A stretch of DNA of 64,000 nt from Massilia psychrophila (GCF_002760665.1 NZ_PDOB01000007.1:1-64000); one strand, 5' to 3'. Positions 9,045 through 18,641 are shown, counted from the stretch's first letter. Notes: generated by a model not told the origin, from the letters alone. Translations and numbers: made by a program.

Positions 9045-9973
9045 TGGCCAGCAGTACACCGGCGGCAGCACCACCAACGCCAACGCCCAGACCGCGGCGG
9101 TGAATGCGATGTGGGGCTTGATGAACACCTACGACATGCTGAAAAACACCCTCGGCTCGTATTCGCTCGACGGCAACAACACCGCCACCTACATCGCCGC
9201 CCACGTCTTCAGCAACTACGACAATGCCTTCTACGACGACCGTTGCAAGTGCATGTTCATCGGTGATGGTGCGTCGTTCTACAACCTCGGCGCGATCGAC
9301 GTGATCGGCCACGAGATGTCGCACGGCATCACCGTCGCCGCCACGTCCAATCTCACCTATTCGGGCGAATCGGGCGGCCCGAACAACCGCATGTTCTACT
9401 TCCTGTCGCAGGGCTCGAACGCCAGCGCCAGCAGCGACTACCACAGCGCCTATCTGAGCGGTGCGCCGCTGGCAATGACGGGCATCAGCACCGACAAGGC
9501 TTGCCGTATCTGGTTTCGCGCTGACCATCCAGTTTACTGCCTCGACCAATTACGCCGGCGCCCGCGCCCGGGTGCTGTTGTCAGCCCAGGAACTGTACGG
9601 CGCCGGCTTCAGCGTCAGGGTAACCGATTCGGCCAGCGTGACCACACTGACGGTGTCGTCGGGCACCACGAGCGAGAAAGTCGTCAACGGCAGCGTCGAG
9701 TCCGGCACTAGCGGCTGGGACGGCAGCACCTCGGAGACCAGCGCCGAGATTGCCTACGACAAGATGGTGGTGACGGTAAAAAATTCCGCTGGAACGATGC
9801 TGGCCATGCTGGCCCCCTACAGCAACCTGAACCAGGCGCCCGGATACCAGGTCCGCAATATCGACCTGCTGGCCTACAAGGGACAGACGGTGACGCTGTC
9901 GTTCGCCGCGACCGAGGATGAATCGCTGCAGACCTCGTTCGTGCTCGGCGGCGTCAGCCTGGTGACCCAGTAA
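9045..9973 (+). pseudogene. decayed partial duplicate of the M4 protease
   Basis: From about 9045 the DNA closely follows the intact protease from about 7139 onward, so signal peptide, propeptide and early catalytic domain are absent. HEMSH (the first two zinc ligands) remains. A 228-base in-frame deletion, corresponding to 7474-7701 of the parent, joins ESGG directly to PNNRMFYF and removes the third zinc ligand and the transition-state His. Two bases are then lost near 9520 (parent TTCCGCGCGCTGACCACC against TTTCGCGCTGACCATC), shifting the frame. The end is recovered in another frame (9572-9973), with further deletions in the Ig-like domain and at the start of the jelly-roll domain. The final residues, SLVTQ, match the parent. 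No active protease can be made. Confidence 0.9.
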
Positions 9974-10005
9974 AGGCGGCAAATAACAAACCACTGCATA
10001 TCCGG

Positions 10006-11133
10006 CTACAGCGCGCGCGCGATCAATATCTTCTGGATGTCGCTGGTGCCTTCGTAGATCTGGCACACGCGCACGTCGCGGTAGATGCGCTCGATGGGGA
10101 AATCGCTGACGTAGCCGTAGCCGCCGAATACCTGCATCGCCTCCGACACCACCCGTTCGGCCATCTCGGAGGCGAACAGCTTGGCCATCGCCGCCTCTTT
10201 CAGGCACGGCAAGCCGGCGTCTTTCATCGACGCCGCATGGCGGATCAGCTGGCGCGCCGCTTCGATCTTGGTCGCCATGTCGGCCAGCTTGAACTGCACC
10301 GCCTGGTGCTCGAAGATCGCCTTGCCGAAGCTTTCGCGCTCGCGCGCGTACGCCAGCGCGGCGTCGAACGCGGCGCGTGCCATGCCGACCGATTGCGCAG
10401 CGATGCCGATGCGCCCGCCTTCGAGCCCCGACAGCGCGATCTTGTAGCCTTGCCCTTCCTCGCCGATCAGGTTTTCAAGCGGAATGCGGCAGTTCTCGAA
10501 CAGGATCTGCGCCGTGTCGGACGAGTGCTGGCCCATCTTCTGTTCCAGCCCGGCGACGATGTAGCCGGGGTTTGAGGTCGGTACCCAGAACGCGCTGATG
10601 CCGCGCTTGCCGGCGGCCTTGTCGGTGACGGCCATGACGATGGCGACGTCGCCGTATTTGCCGCTGGTAATGAATTGCTTGGTGCCGTTGATGACGTATT
10701 CGTCACCAACGCGGCTGGCGGTCGTGCGCAGCGCCGAGGCGTCGCTGCCGGTGTGCGGCTCGGTCAGGGCGAAGGCGCCGAGCATGTCGCCGCGCGCCAG
10801 CGGGCGCAGCCACTGTTCTTTCTGCGCGTCGTTCGCATACATCATGGCGATGCTGCACACCGGGCAGTTGTTGACCGAGATGATGGTGGACACGCCGCCA
10901 TCGCCGGCGGCGATTTCTTCCAGCACCAGCGCCAGCGACACGTAATCGAGTCCCGCGCCGCCAAGGTGTTCCGGCACGGCGACGCCGAATGCGCCGAGCG
11001 CGGCCAGCTCTTGTAGTTCTTCCTTTGGAAAATGGTGTTCCTTGTCCCAGCGCGCCGCGTTGGGCGCGAGGCGCTCCTGCGAAAAGCTGCGCAGCGCGTC
11101 GCGGATCATCTGGTGTTCTTCGGTCAATATCAT
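10006..11133 (-). CDS. acyl-CoA dehydrogenase
   Basis: A 375-residue FAD enzyme that introduces the alpha-beta double bond into an acyl-CoA and passes electrons to electron-transfer flavoprotein. Signature segments are FALTEPHTGSDASAL (flavin-binding region) and YEGTSDIQ near the C-terminus, whose Glu is the catalytic base of short- and medium-chain members; VFGGYGYVSDFPIERIYRD also fits. The start at 11133 (MILTEEHQMIRDALRSF) is chosen because family homology begins there; the open frame continues 29 codons upstream without family features. It is the last gene of the minus-strand block with the SDR, thiolase and aceK, which suggests short-chain or branched-chain acyl-CoA breakdown. The exact chain length is not readable. 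Confidence 0.92.
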   Translation of the reverse strand: MILTEEHQMIRDALRSFSQERLAPNAARWDKEHHFPKEELQELAALGAFGVAVPEHLGGAGLDYVSLALVLEEIAAGDGGVSTIISVNNCPVCSIAMMYANDAQKEQWLRPLARGDMLGAFALTEPHTGSDASALRTTASRVGDEYVINGTKQFITSGKYGDVAIVMAVTDKAAGKRGISAFWVPTSNPGYIVAGLEQKMGQHSSDTAQILFENCRIPLENLIGEEGQGYKIALSGLEGGRIGIAAQSVGMARAAFDAALAYARERESFGKAIFEHQAVQFKLADMATKIEAARQLIRHAASMKDAGLPCLKEAAMAKLFASEMAERVVSEAMQVFGGYGYVSDFPIERIYRDVRVCQIYEGTSDIQKILIARAL

Positions 11134-11170
11134 GCGGTCTCGCTTGTTGTCCGTGCTTGGGAGTTGAGGC

Positions 11171-11839
11171 TCACCACGCGATCGGGGTGCCGTCGTAATT
11201 GTAAAATTTGCCGTTATCAAGCGCGCTCAAACGGGCCAGGGTGGCGCGTAATCCGGCCACGCTTTGTTCGACCGGCAGGTCGGCGCCAAGGCCGCCCATG
11301 TCGGTTTGCACCCAGCCCGGATGGAAGGCCAGGCAGGTGGCGCCTTGCGGGCCAAATTCGATGCTCGCGTCTTTCAGCACCGAGTTGAGCGCGGCCTTGC
11401 TGGCGCGGTATAGCGAGCCGTTGGCGGCAGTGCGCGAACCGATCGATCCCATCCGCGAAGACAGTACCGCCAGCTTTCCGCGCGATGCCGCCACAATCGG
11501 GGCCAGCAGCGGCAGCAGCCGCATCGCCGCCAGCACGTTGGTGTGCATGACGGCGTCGAACTCGGCGTCGGTCGGAAAACCGTCGTTGCGCGGACCGTAC
11601 AGGCCGGCGACCAAGAAGGCGACGTCGAGCTGTTCGCCGTCCAGGTGCCAGCCCAACGCCGCGATCGAGTCAACGCTGGCGACGTCGAGGTCAAGCGCCT
11701 CTGCGCCCATCGCCGACAGGGCCGCGCACTGCGCTTCCGTGCGCGCGGTAGCGATGGTACGCCAGCCGTCGGCCAGGTACTGGCGCGCCATCTCGCGGCC
11801 GATGCCGCGCGAGGCGCCCACGATCAGCGCGGTCGGCAT
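11171..11839 (-). CDS. SDR family oxidoreductase
   Basis: A 222-residue short-chain dehydrogenase with a Rossmann fold. GASRGIG (about residues 8-14) binds NAD(P), and the catalytic YxxxK is YRASK, preceded by a Ser in VLSSRMGSI. HPGWVQTDMGG is the usual segment after the active site. The start at 11839 (MPTALIVGASRG) lies 2 bases after the thiolase stop, so the two are likely co-translated. Its place between a thiolase and an acyl-CoA dehydrogenase suggests it acts on a hydroxyacyl or ketoacyl intermediate, but this is inference. The substrate is unknown. Confidence 0.88.
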   Translation of the reverse strand: MPTALIVGASRGIGREMARQYLADGWRTIATARTEAQCAALSAMGAEALDLDVASVDSIAALGWHLDGEQLDVAFLVAGLYGPRNDGFPTDAEFDAVMHTNVLAAMRLLPLLAPIVAASRGKLAVLSSRMGSIGSRTAANGSLYRASKAALNSVLKDASIEFGPQGATCLAFHPGWVQTDMGGLGADLPVEQSVAGLRATLARLSALDNGKFYNYDGTPIAW

Positions 11840-11841
11840 GG

Positions 11842-13041
11842 CTACGCCATTTCGAACGCCATCGCCGTCGCTTCGCCGCCGCCGATGCACAGCGCCGCGA
11901 CGCCGCGCTTGCCACCGGTCTTTTTCAACGCGCCCAGCAAGGTGACGATGATGCGCGCGCCGGAGGCGCCGATCGGGTGGCCCAGCGCGCAGGCGCCGCC
12001 GTGGATGTTGATCTTGCTGTGCGGGATATCGAGTTCGTGCATCGCCGCCATCGGCACCGCGGCGAACGCTTCGTTGATCTCGAACAGGTCGACGCCGGCA
12101 GCGCTCCAGCCGGTTTTGGCCAGCAGTTTTTGCAGCGCGCCGATCGGCGCCGTGGTGAACAGGTTCGGCTCCTGGGCGTGGGTGGCGTGGCCGACGATAC
12201 GGGCGATGACGGTCAAACCCAGTTTGGCGGCGGTCGATTCGCGCATCAGCACCAGCGCGGCGGCGCCGTCGTTGATCGACGACGACGAGGCGGCGGTGAT
12301 GCTGCCGTCTTTTTTGAACGCCGGGCGCAGCGACGGTATCTTGTCGAGCTTGGCCTTGAGCGGGCCTTCGTCCTTGTCGATGACGGTGTCACCAAGCCGA
12401 CCGCTCACGGTAACCGGCGCGATTTCCCACTTGAAGTGGCCTTCGCTGGTGGCGGCCTGGGCGCGCTTGACCGACTCGATGGCGAACGCATCCTGCGCTT
12501 CGCGGGTGAACGCATACTTGGTGGCGCATTCTTCGGCGAAGGTGCCCATCGATCGGCCGCCGCCGGTTTTTTCGTCTTTGCTGTAGGCGTCTTCCAGGCC
12601 GTCGAGCATCATGTGGTCGTACATCATGCCGTGGCCGATGCGGTAGCCGCCGCGCGCCTTCGGGATCAGGTACGGCGCGTTGGTCATCGATTCCATGCCG
12701 CCGGCGACGATCACTTCGGCGCTGCCGGCAAGCAGCGCGTCATGCGCGAAAATCGTCGTCTGCATGGCCGAGCCGCACATTTTCGACAAGGTCACGGCGC
12801 CCGCCGACAACGGCAGGCCGGCCTTGATGGCGGCCTGGCGCGCCGGCGCCTGGCCCTGGCCGGCCATCAGGCAATTGCCGAAATAGACGTGCTCGACGAG
12901 GTTCTTGTCGACGCCGGAGCGTTCGACGGCAGCGGCGATGGCGACGGCGCCGAGGTCGTTCGCGCTCTTGGAAGAAAAATCGCCCTGGAACGCGCCCATG
13001 GGTGTGCGGGCTGCGCCGACGATAACGACTGGATCATTCAT
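11842..13041 (-). CDS. acetyl-CoA C-acetyltransferase (thiolase)
   Basis: A 399-residue cytoplasmic thiolase that interconverts two acetyl-CoA with acetoacetyl-CoA plus CoA. The acyl-accepting Cys is in SKMCGSAM (about 88-92), the catalytic His in [15 protein letters not shown] and the second Cys in CIGGGEA near the C-terminus. The first codons overlap the end of aceK by 8 bases, an ATGAATGA junction, so translation is probably coupled. In this block it would finish leucine or short-chain acid breakdown by splitting acetoacetyl-CoA. It could also feed polyhydroxybutyrate synthesis as a PhaA-type enzyme; the sequence alone does not decide. Confidence 0.93.
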   Translation of the reverse strand: MNDPVVIVGAARTPMGAFQGDFSSKSANDLGAVAIAAAVERSGVDKNLVEHVYFGNCLMAGQGQAPARQAAIKAGLPLSAGAVTLSKMCGSAMQTTIFAHDALLAGSAEVIVAGGMESMTNAPYLIPKARGGYRIGHGMMYDHMMLDGLEDAYSKDEKTGGGRSMGTFAEECATKYAFTREAQDAFAIESVKRAQAATSEGHFKWEIAPVTVSGRLGDTVIDKDEGPLKAKLDKIPSLRPAFKKDGSITAASSSSINDGAAALVLMRESTAAKLGLTVIARIVGHATHAQEPNLFTTAPIGALQKLLAKTGWSAAGVDLFEINEAFAAVPMAAMHELDIPHSKINIHGGACALGHPIGASGARIIVTLLGALKKTGGKRGVAALCIGGGEATAMAFEMA

Positions 13042-14896
13042 TGTGAAGGTTCTCCATATAAGGGGAAGTATAGACCGGCGGTGTTGCGCTTGCCGGGGTG
13101 GTCAGGGTGATCGGAGTCGATGTTGATGAAGCGAGATTGCAAAAACGGATCTGCTGCGGGTACGGATAGACGTCTTCAATAAAACCATCCAGGATGCGCT
13201 GTTTGCGCGCTTGCCAGAAATCGCGGGTGAGCAAGTCGGCGTGGTGGGCCATGAAGGCCTTGCGGATCTTGGCGTTGCCGAGCAAGAAGACGCCGAACTG
13301 TTCGGGAAACACGTCGTGCTTGCCGATCGAATACCAGGGCTCGGCCGACATCTCGTCTTCCTCGTTGCGTGGCTGCGGGATGTCGCGGAAATTACAATCG
13401 GTGATGTACTCGATCTCGTCGTAATCGTAGAACACCACGCGGCCATGGCGGGTCACGCCGAAGTTTTTATACAGCATGTCGCCCGGGAAAATGTTGGCCA
13501 CCACCAGCTCCTTGATGGCATTGCCGTATTCGACGACGCCGTGCTCGATCAGCGCGTCGTTGCCGGCCTGCTCGGCCTTGGACAAAAAAATGTTCAGCGG
13601 CACCATGCGGCGCTCGATGTACAGGTGGCGCAGGATGATCTGGCTGGCCTCGATCTCGACCAGCGACGGCGCATGGTGCATCAGTTCGGCGATCAGTTCC
13701 TCGGAAAACCGCGCAAGCGGGAAGGCAACGTTGGAATACTCGAGCGTGTCGGCCATGCGGCCGACGCGGTCGTGGTTTTTCACCAGCAGGTATTTTTCCT
13801 TGATCTGGGCGCGCGTGGTTTCCTTCGGCGCTGGAAAAAAGTCCTTGATCACTTTAAACACGTACGGGAACGACGGCAGCGCGAACACCAGCATGACCAG
13901 GCCGCGGATGCCGGGAGCGATCTCGAAGCGGTCCGAGGTGTGCTTCAGGTGCTGCAGGTAATCGCGGTAAAACAGCGTCTTGCCTTGTTTTTGCAGGCCG
14001 AGGATGGTGTAGATTTCGCTCCTGGGTTTGCGCGGCAGCAGGCTGCGCAAAAATTGCACGTAGGCCGACGGCACTTCCATGTCGACCAGAAAATAGGCGC
14101 GGGTGAACGAGAACAAAATCGCAATCTGTTCCTGCTCGTACAGCACGGTGTCGAGCACCAGCTCGCCCTGGCCGTTGTGCAGGATCGGCACGACGAACGG
14201 ATACTCGCGGTTGCCGTTGATGCCCTTGCCGACAATGTAGGCGCCCTTGTTGCGGTAAAACAGGCTGGAGAGCACCTGGATCTGGTGGTTCGGTTCGAGC
14301 GTGTCGGGGCCGAAAAATAGTTTCAGCCGCGCTTCGACCTGCGCGATGTCGCCGTCGAGGTTGGCAAATTTGGTGTCGAGCTGGAAGTTGGTGACCACGC
14401 GCTCGAGCGTGAAGCGCAAGCCGTCGACGTGGGGATAGTAGACGCGGTAGGTCGGCAGCAGTTCTTCAGTTTCGATGTACTCGGTGGACACTACCGGCCG
14501 CACGAAAATAAAATCGTTGTGAAAATAAGTTCGGTGCAGGATGTTGCAGCAAACCGAATTGAAAAAACTTTCGGCAAGTTCCGGCTGCTTGTAGTCGGAC
14601 AGCATGCCAATGTAGTGCAGCTTCAGTTCGCGCCACACTTCGTCCGTCAGCTCGCTGTGCGAATACTCGTCCTCCAGCGCCTGCACGCATTCCTGCACGC
14701 GCTGGTCGTAAAAGCCGATGCGCTCGCGCGCCGCCTGCTGCGCTACCGCCCACGCGCCGGTTTCGAAATGGCGCTTGGCGCGCTGACTGGTCTGGCGAAA
14801 CAGGCGATAGTGCTTGTCGAAGCCGTCGAGAATCGTGCGCGCGATATCGAATGCGATCTGGGAGGACAGCAGTTTCGGGAACGCGGCTTGGGTCAT
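13034..14896 (-). CDS. aceK: isocitrate dehydrogenase kinase/phosphatase
   Basis: A 620-residue bifunctional enzyme that phosphorylates and dephosphorylates isocitrate dehydrogenase. It thereby switches carbon between the citric acid cycle and the glyoxylate shunt during growth on acetate or fatty acids. The length and sequence match the AceK family throughout, for example the ATP-site segment [20 protein letters not shown] and the [21 protein letters not shown] block near the C-terminus. The last 40 residues or so are Ser/Thr/Pro-rich and beyond the conserved core. Unlike enterobacteria, where aceK follows aceBA, here it leads into a thiolase with overlapping reading frames. This links acetyl-CoA production to isocitrate dehydrogenase control. 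Confidence 0.96.
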   Translation of the reverse strand: MTQAAFPKLLSSQIAFDIARTILDGFDKHYRLFRQTSQRAKRHFETGAWAVAQQAARERIGFYDQRVQECVQALEDEYSHSELTDEVWRELKLHYIGMLSDYKQPELAESFFNSVCCNILHRTYFHNDFIFVRPVVSTEYIETEELLPTYRVYYPHVDGLRFTLERVVTNFQLDTKFANLDGDIAQVEARLKLFFGPDTLEPNHQIQVLSSLFYRNKGAYIVGKGINGNREYPFVVPILHNGQGELVLDTVLYEQEQIAILFSFTRAYFLVDMEVPSAYVQFLRSLLPRKPRSEIYTILGLQKQGKTLFYRDYLQHLKHTSDRFEIAPGIRGLVMLVFALPSFPYVFKVIKDFFPAPKETTRAQIKEKYLLVKNHDRVGRMADTLEYSNVAFPLARFSEELIAELMHHAPSLVEIEASQIILRHLYIERRMVPLNIFLSKAEQAGNDALIEHGVVEYGNAIKELVVANIFPGDMLYKNFGVTRHGRVVFYDYDEIEYITDCNFRDIPQPRNEEDEMSAEPWYSIGKHDVFPEQFGVFLLGNAKIRKAFMAHHADLLTRDFWQARKQRILDGFIEDVYPYPQQIRFCNLASSTSTPITLTTPASATPPVYTSPYMENLHNE

Positions 14897-14936
14897 CGTG
14901 CTTCTCGTTTAAGTTGAACCACTACATTCTACCGCC

Positions 14937-15021
14937 GTCGTCCTGGCAAATGCGGGGACCCCATTTTGCACGCGGCACTGAAACGCCAGCAAATGAGACC
15001 ACCGCGTTCGCGAGGGCGACG
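14937..15021. repeat. pair of inverted REP-like units
   Basis: Two units of about 24 bases face each other: 14937-14960 (GTCGTCCTGG..GCGGGGACC) and 14998-15021 (ACCGCG..GAGGGCGAC). The first matches the single unit at 4641-4665 in 21 of 24 positions on the opposite strand; the second matches the first's complement in about 17 of 24. They fill the spacer between ivd and aceK, where a transcript could fold into a hairpin that limits read-through or protects the ivd message. Confidence 0.5.
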
Positions 15022-16206
15022 TTAGCTGGTTTCGGCGTACAGTTCACGCCCGATCAGCATGCGGCGAATTTCACTGGTGCCCGCACCGATCTCGTACAGC
15101 TTGGCGTCGCGCCACAGCCGCCCGACCGGATAATCGTTGATGTAGCCATTGCCGCCCAGCGCCTGAATCGCTTCGCCGGCCATCCAGGTCGCCCTCTCCG
15201 CGCTGTACAAAATGGCGCCGGCGGCGTCCTTGCGCAGGTTGCGGATCGCTTCCGGCGAGGTGGCGCGGTCGCACGCCTGGCCGACCGCGTAGACATACGC
15301 GCGGCACGCCATCATGGTCGAGTACATGTCGGCCAGTTTTCCCTGCATCAGCTGAAATTCGCCGATCGGCTGGCCGAACTGGCGGCGCTCATGCAGGTAG
15401 GGCACCACCGCATCCATGCAGGCGGCCATGATGCCGAGCGGGCCGCCCGACAACACGCTGCGCTCGAAGTCGAGGCCCGACATCAGCACGTTGACGCCCT
15501 TGCCGAGGCCGCCGAGCACGTTTTCGGCCGGCACTTCGCAGTCGACAAATACCAGTTCGCCGGTGTGCGAGCCGCGCATGCCGAGCTTGTCGAGCTTTTG
15601 CGCCACCGAAAATCCCTTGTAGCCTTTTTCAACCAGGAAGGCGGTCATGCCGCGCGCGCCCGCTTCCAGGTCGTTCTTGGCGTACACCACCATCACGTCG
15701 GCGTCGGGGCCGTTGGTGATCCACATCTTGGTGCCGTTCAGGACCCAGCGGTCGCCCTTGAACTCGGCGCGCAATTTCATGCTGACGACGTCGGAGCCGG
15801 CGTTCGGCTCGGACATGGCGAGCGCGCCGACGTACTCGCCGGAAATGAGCTTGGGCAGGTATTTGCGCTTCTGCTCTTCGGTGCCGTTGCGCTTGATCTG
15901 GTTGACGCACAGGTTCGAGTGGGCGCCGTACGACAGGCCGACCGAGGCCGAGGCCCGCGAGATCTCTTCCATGGCGACGATGTGGGCCAAGTAGCCCATC
16001 TGGGCACCGCCGTACTGCTCGTCGACCGTGATGCCGAGCACGCCGAGCGCGCCCATCTTGCGCCACAAGTCCATCGGGAACTGGTCGCTGCGGTCGATTT
16101 CCGCAGCGCGCGGGGCGATTTCGACGGCGGCAAACTGTTGCACCGCTTCGCGCAGGGCGGCGATATCTTCGCCATGATCAAAGGTCAAGCCAGGCAAGTG
16201 CAACAT
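15022..16206 (-). CDS. ivd: isovaleryl-CoA dehydrogenase
   Basis: A 394-residue FAD enzyme converting isovaleryl-CoA to 3-methylcrotonyl-CoA in leucine breakdown. It is told apart from general acyl-CoA dehydrogenases by [14 protein letters not shown] (about 245-260), which carries the Glu that acts as catalytic base at this position in isovaleryl-CoA dehydrogenases, while the C-terminal segment reads [12 protein letters not shown]. The start at 16206 is supported by GAGGA a few bases upstream; a further ATG 8 codons earlier has no such site. It lies directly behind liuR, and a LiuR-type operator sits in its promoter. The other leucine-pathway genes (methylcrotonyl-CoA carboxylase, HMG-CoA lyase) are not in the window. 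Confidence 0.95.
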   Translation of the reverse strand: MLHLPGLTFDHGEDIAALREAVQQFAAVEIAPRAAEIDRSDQFPMDLWRKMGALGVLGITVDEQYGGAQMGYLAHIVAMEEISRASASVGLSYGAHSNLCVNQIKRNGTEEQKRKYLPKLISGEYVGALAMSEPNAGSDVVSMKLRAEFKGDRWVLNGTKMWITNGPDADVMVVYAKNDLEAGARGMTAFLVEKGYKGFSVAQKLDKLGMRGSHTGELVFVDCEVPAENVLGGLGKGVNVLMSGLDFERSVLSGGPLGIMAACMDAVVPYLHERRQFGQPIGEFQLMQGKLADMYSTMMACRAYVYAVGQACDRATSPEAIRNLRKDAAGAILYSAERATWMAGEAIQALGGNGYINDYPVGRLWRDAKLYEIGAGTSEIRRMLIGRELYAETS

Positions 16207-16236
16207 GTAATCCTCACGGAAATTGGGCAAAAGAGG

Positions 16237-16271
16237 ATAATACGCCGAAGTGACGTTAACGTAAACGTAAA
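16237..16271 (-). promoter_or_regulatory. ivd promoter with LiuR-type operator
   Basis: On the minus strand TTTACG (16265-16260) and TATTAT (16242-16237) are spaced by 17 bases, a good sigma-70 layout. Overlapping the -35 box is GTTTACGTTAACGTCA (16266-16251), whose core ACGTTAACGT is a perfect palindrome. Fifteen of these 16 bases recur at 16760-16775 on the other side of liuR. A matching pair flanking a MerR-type regulator strongly suggests its binding sites. Confidence 0.7.
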
Positions 16272-16282
16272 GTAAAGCCGGG

Positions 16283-16684
16283 TCAGGTGGCAGCCTGGAC
16301 TTGCGTCGCCTCGGCCAGCATGCGCCGGCATTCGTCCTCGTGGGCGGCGATTTCGCCCAGCGCCATTTCGATGTCGGCGCGCTGTTGTTCGAGTGTTTCG
16401 CGCTGGTGGGCCAGAATGCCGAGGAAGCGGTTCATCTGCGCCACGGTGTCTTTCGGCGACTCGTACATGTCGACGATGCTCTTGATTTCCGACAAGGTCA
16501 AGCCGAGGCGCTTGCCGCGCAGCGTCAGTTTGAGGCGGGTGCGGTCGCGCGCCGTGTAGACCCGGCTGCGCCCGCCGGCGCCTTCGCGGCTCGGGGTGAG
16601 CAGGCCGTGGTCTTCGTAAAACCGGATGGCGCGCGCGGTGATGTCGAATTCACGCGCCAGTTCGGCGATGGTATAGGTTGGCAT
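16283..16684 (-). CDS. liuR: MerR family regulator, LiuR type
   Basis: A 133-residue transcription factor. The N-terminal winged helix ([26 protein letters not shown], read here in two parts: residues 4-15 and 16-29) is typical MerR, followed by a dimerisation coiled coil ([20 protein letters not shown]). It lacks the Cys pattern of metal-sensing members. Adjacent ivd and the shared operators identify it as LiuR, the known regulator of leucine and isovalerate use in Proteobacteria. The start at 16684 is chosen because the DNA-binding domain begins there; the open frame extends 37 codons upstream through the operator region. It probably controls ivd, itself and the divergent gene at 16825. Confidence 0.85.
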   Translation of the reverse strand: MPTYTIAELAREFDITARAIRFYEDHGLLTPSREGAGGRSRVYTARDRTRLKLTLRGKRLGLTLSEIKSIVDMYESPKDTVAQMNRFLGILAHQRETLEQQRADIEMALGEIAAHEDECRRMLAEATQVQAAT

Positions 16685-16759
16685 GGCGGTCGTGGTGGCG
16701 GTAAAAAACGATAAAAATTGCAAAATCCGGAATCGCTTAGAATGGCGTGGACATTTTCC

Positions 16760-16775
16760 GTTTACGTCAACGTCA
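16760..16775. promoter_or_regulatory. second LiuR-type operator, liuR/MBL divergent region
   Basis: GTTTACGTCAACGTCA differs by one base from the operator in the ivd promoter. It lies between liuR (start 16684, minus) and the metallo-hydrolase gene (start 16825, plus) and can serve both directions. I could not fix -10 boxes on either side with confidence. Confidence 0.65.
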
Positions 16776-16824
16776 AGCACATTGTAGCGCGCCACCCGGC
16801 TTTATGAATACCGAAAGATCCGCC

Positions 16825-17874
16825 ATGAATGCTCTCGAGTCGCAACTTGCCTACCCGTTCGGCGATGTTCTGCCCGCCATCGGCGCCGTCCACCAACTGG
16901 CCCCGGGCCTGGGTTGGCTGCGCATGCCGCTGCCGTTCGCACTCGACCATGTCAATCTGTGGCTGATCGCCGACGAGGGCGAGGCCGGGGCGGGCTGGAG
17001 CGCCGTCGATTGCGGCGTCGCCAACGATGCGACACGCGATGCGTGGCAACAGGTGTTCGCCAACGGCATGGATGGATTGCCGCTGTTGCGGGTCATCGCC
17101 ACCCATTGCCATCCGGACCATATCGGCCTGTCGGACTGGTTGTGCCGCCGCTTCGACGCGCCGTTCTGGATCACCACCGGCGAATACGGTTTCGCTCGCA
17201 TGATGTCCGCTGCGCTGCCCGGGGTTGACGGCACTGCGGCGATTCCCCATTTCCAGCGCCACGGCCTGGCCGGCGCCGAACTGCTCGAACAGATGCAAAC
17301 GCGGCGCAATTATTTTCCATCGCTGGTGCCGGCCGTGCCGGCGTCGTACGCGCGCATGCAGGACGGCCAGCAGGTCGCCATCGGCGAGCACAGCTGGCGC
17401 GTGATCACCGGCTTCGGCCATTCGCCCGAGCACGCGGCGCTGTATTGCGCGGCGCTGGGTGTGCTGATCTCGGGCGACATGGTGCTGCCGCGCATCTCGA
17501 CGAATGTGTCGGTGTTTGCGATCGAACCGGAAGGCAATCCCTTGCAGTTGTACCTCGATTCGCTGGCCAGGTTCGAAGACTTGCCGGCCGACACGCTGGT
17601 GCTGCCATCGCACGGGCGGCCTTTTCGCGGCCTGCACACGCGCATCTGTCAACTGCGCGCCCACCATGCGGCGCGCCTGGCCGAGGTCGTCGAAGCCTGC
17701 GCGAGCCCTTGCTCGGCGATGGACATCGTGCCGATCATGTTTCGCCGTCCACTCGACGCCCACCAGCTCACGTTCGCGCTGGGCGAAGCGCTGGCCCACC
17801 TGCACAAGTGCTGGAATGATGGCGTTGTGCGGCGGGCAATCGGCGCCGATGGCATCATCCGCTTTAGCGCATAA
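16825..17874 (+). CDS. metallo-beta-lactamase-fold hydrolase
   Basis: A 349-residue cytoplasmic protein with the binuclear metal motif THCHPDH at residues 93-99 and further ligands in GFGHSPEH, SGDMVLP and LPSHGRP. The fold hydrolyses thioesters, lactones or other esters; the long C-terminal part (about 270-349) resembles hydroxyacylglutathione hydrolase-like proteins with a helical tail. The start at 16825 has GAAAG 7 bases upstream; the in-frame ATG at 16804 is possible. It diverges from liuR with a LiuR-type operator between, so a role in isovalerate or leucine breakdown, perhaps an acyl-CoA thioesterase, is a reasonable inference. Confidence 0.85.
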   Translation: MNALESQLAYPFGDVLPAIGAVHQLAPGLGWLRMPLPFALDHVNLWLIADEGEAGAGWSAVDCGVANDATRDAWQQVFANGMDGLPLLRVIATHCHPDHIGLSDWLCRRFDAPFWITTGEYGFARMMSAALPGVDGTAAIPHFQRHGLAGAELLEQMQTRRNYFPSLVPAVPASYARMQDGQQVAIGEHSWRVITGFGHSPEHAALYCAALGVLISGDMVLPRISTNVSVFAIEPEGNPLQLYLDSLARFEDLPADTLVLPSHGRPFRGLHTRICQLRAHHAARLAEVVEACASPCSAMDIVPIMFRRPLDAHQLTFALGEALAHLHKCWNDGVVRRAIGADGIIRFSA

Positions 17875-18098
17875 ACAGGGGTGAGGGTTGAGGGCCGCGC
17901 GTTACGTAAAAGCGGACTGAACCATGAGTTTCAGCGGTATCTCGCACTTTTTTCAGTCGATTGAATGCTATCGGGCGGTGCGCGTTTCCTGCGCCGTATA
18001 TACTCATTAAACTGTTACTTAGGTAGAGGAAACGGTCACGATTGGCTTGGCAGGTCAAGCAACTGACTTTCATCCCTATGCGTGAAATAGTGTTAACG

Positions 18099-18506
18099 AT
18101 GAATTCATCCAACGAACGGGAAAGTTTCAGTGCGCGCTTGCAACAGTCACTGAAGAACGCCCATTACTCGCCCGACAGCCCCACCCGCCTGGCCCGCGAA
18201 TTTAACATCCGCTTCGACGGCCGTCCGATCACCGTGCACGCAGCCCGCAAATGGTTGGTGGGAGAAGCTATTCCTACGCAGGAAAAACTGCGCATGATTG
18301 CCCAATGGCTGGGCGTGCCGGCGGAATGGCTGCGTTTCGGCGGGGCCGATGCTGCCACGCCACATGGCGACGCCTTGAACGGCTTGGCGCGCTTCTATTC
18401 GGAAGATGTCAAGTTAATCGCCGATTTACAGCGGCTCGATGAACATCATCGCCAAATCGCGCGCGAATTTGTCCGCATGCTGGTGAGAGTCAATAACCAA
18501 AAGTAG
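18099..18506 (+). CDS. small HTH-type transcriptional regulator
   Basis: A 135-residue protein. Residues 7-80 look like a phage-repressor-type helix-turn-helix domain (ITVHAARKWLVGEAIPTQEKL holds the recognition region, read here as two adjoining halves around residue 60), followed by a short helical tail. No enzymatic or ligand domain is evident. The ATG at 18099 is preferred over in-frame ATGs at 18042 and 18078 because family-like sequence begins there; none has a strong ribosome binding site. An inverted and tandem repeat just downstream (18617-18641) may be its operator. Its targets are unknown. Confidence 0.65.
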   Translation: MNSSNERESFSARLQQSLKNAHYSPDSPTRLAREFNIRFDGRPITVHAARKWLVGEAIPTQEKLRMIAQWLGVPAEWLRFGGADAATPHGDALNGLARFYSEDVKLIADLQRLDEHHRQIAREFVRMLVRVNNQK

Positions 18507-18616
18507 CAATTCGTATGTATTTGTGTGTAAATTACTTTGTTCTTCTGCACTTAAAAGACACATTAATTTCGATAAATCTCACATTTTGATGTCGCCGCGC
18601 CTTTGACCGCTTCAAC

Positions 18617-18641
18617 ACACTTGAACAAGTGTAACAAGTGT
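18617..18641. promoter_or_regulatory. inverted plus tandem 9-bp repeat, possible operator
   Basis: ACACTTG (18617-18623) is inverted as CAAGTGT (18626-18632). The 9-mer AACAAGTGT then occurs twice in tandem (18624-18632 and 18633-18641). Such a compact cluster, in a 311-base spacer between the HTH regulator and a small gene, looks like a protein-binding site. TTGTCA at 18655-18660 could be a following -35 box, but the -10 is unclear. Confidence 0.4.
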
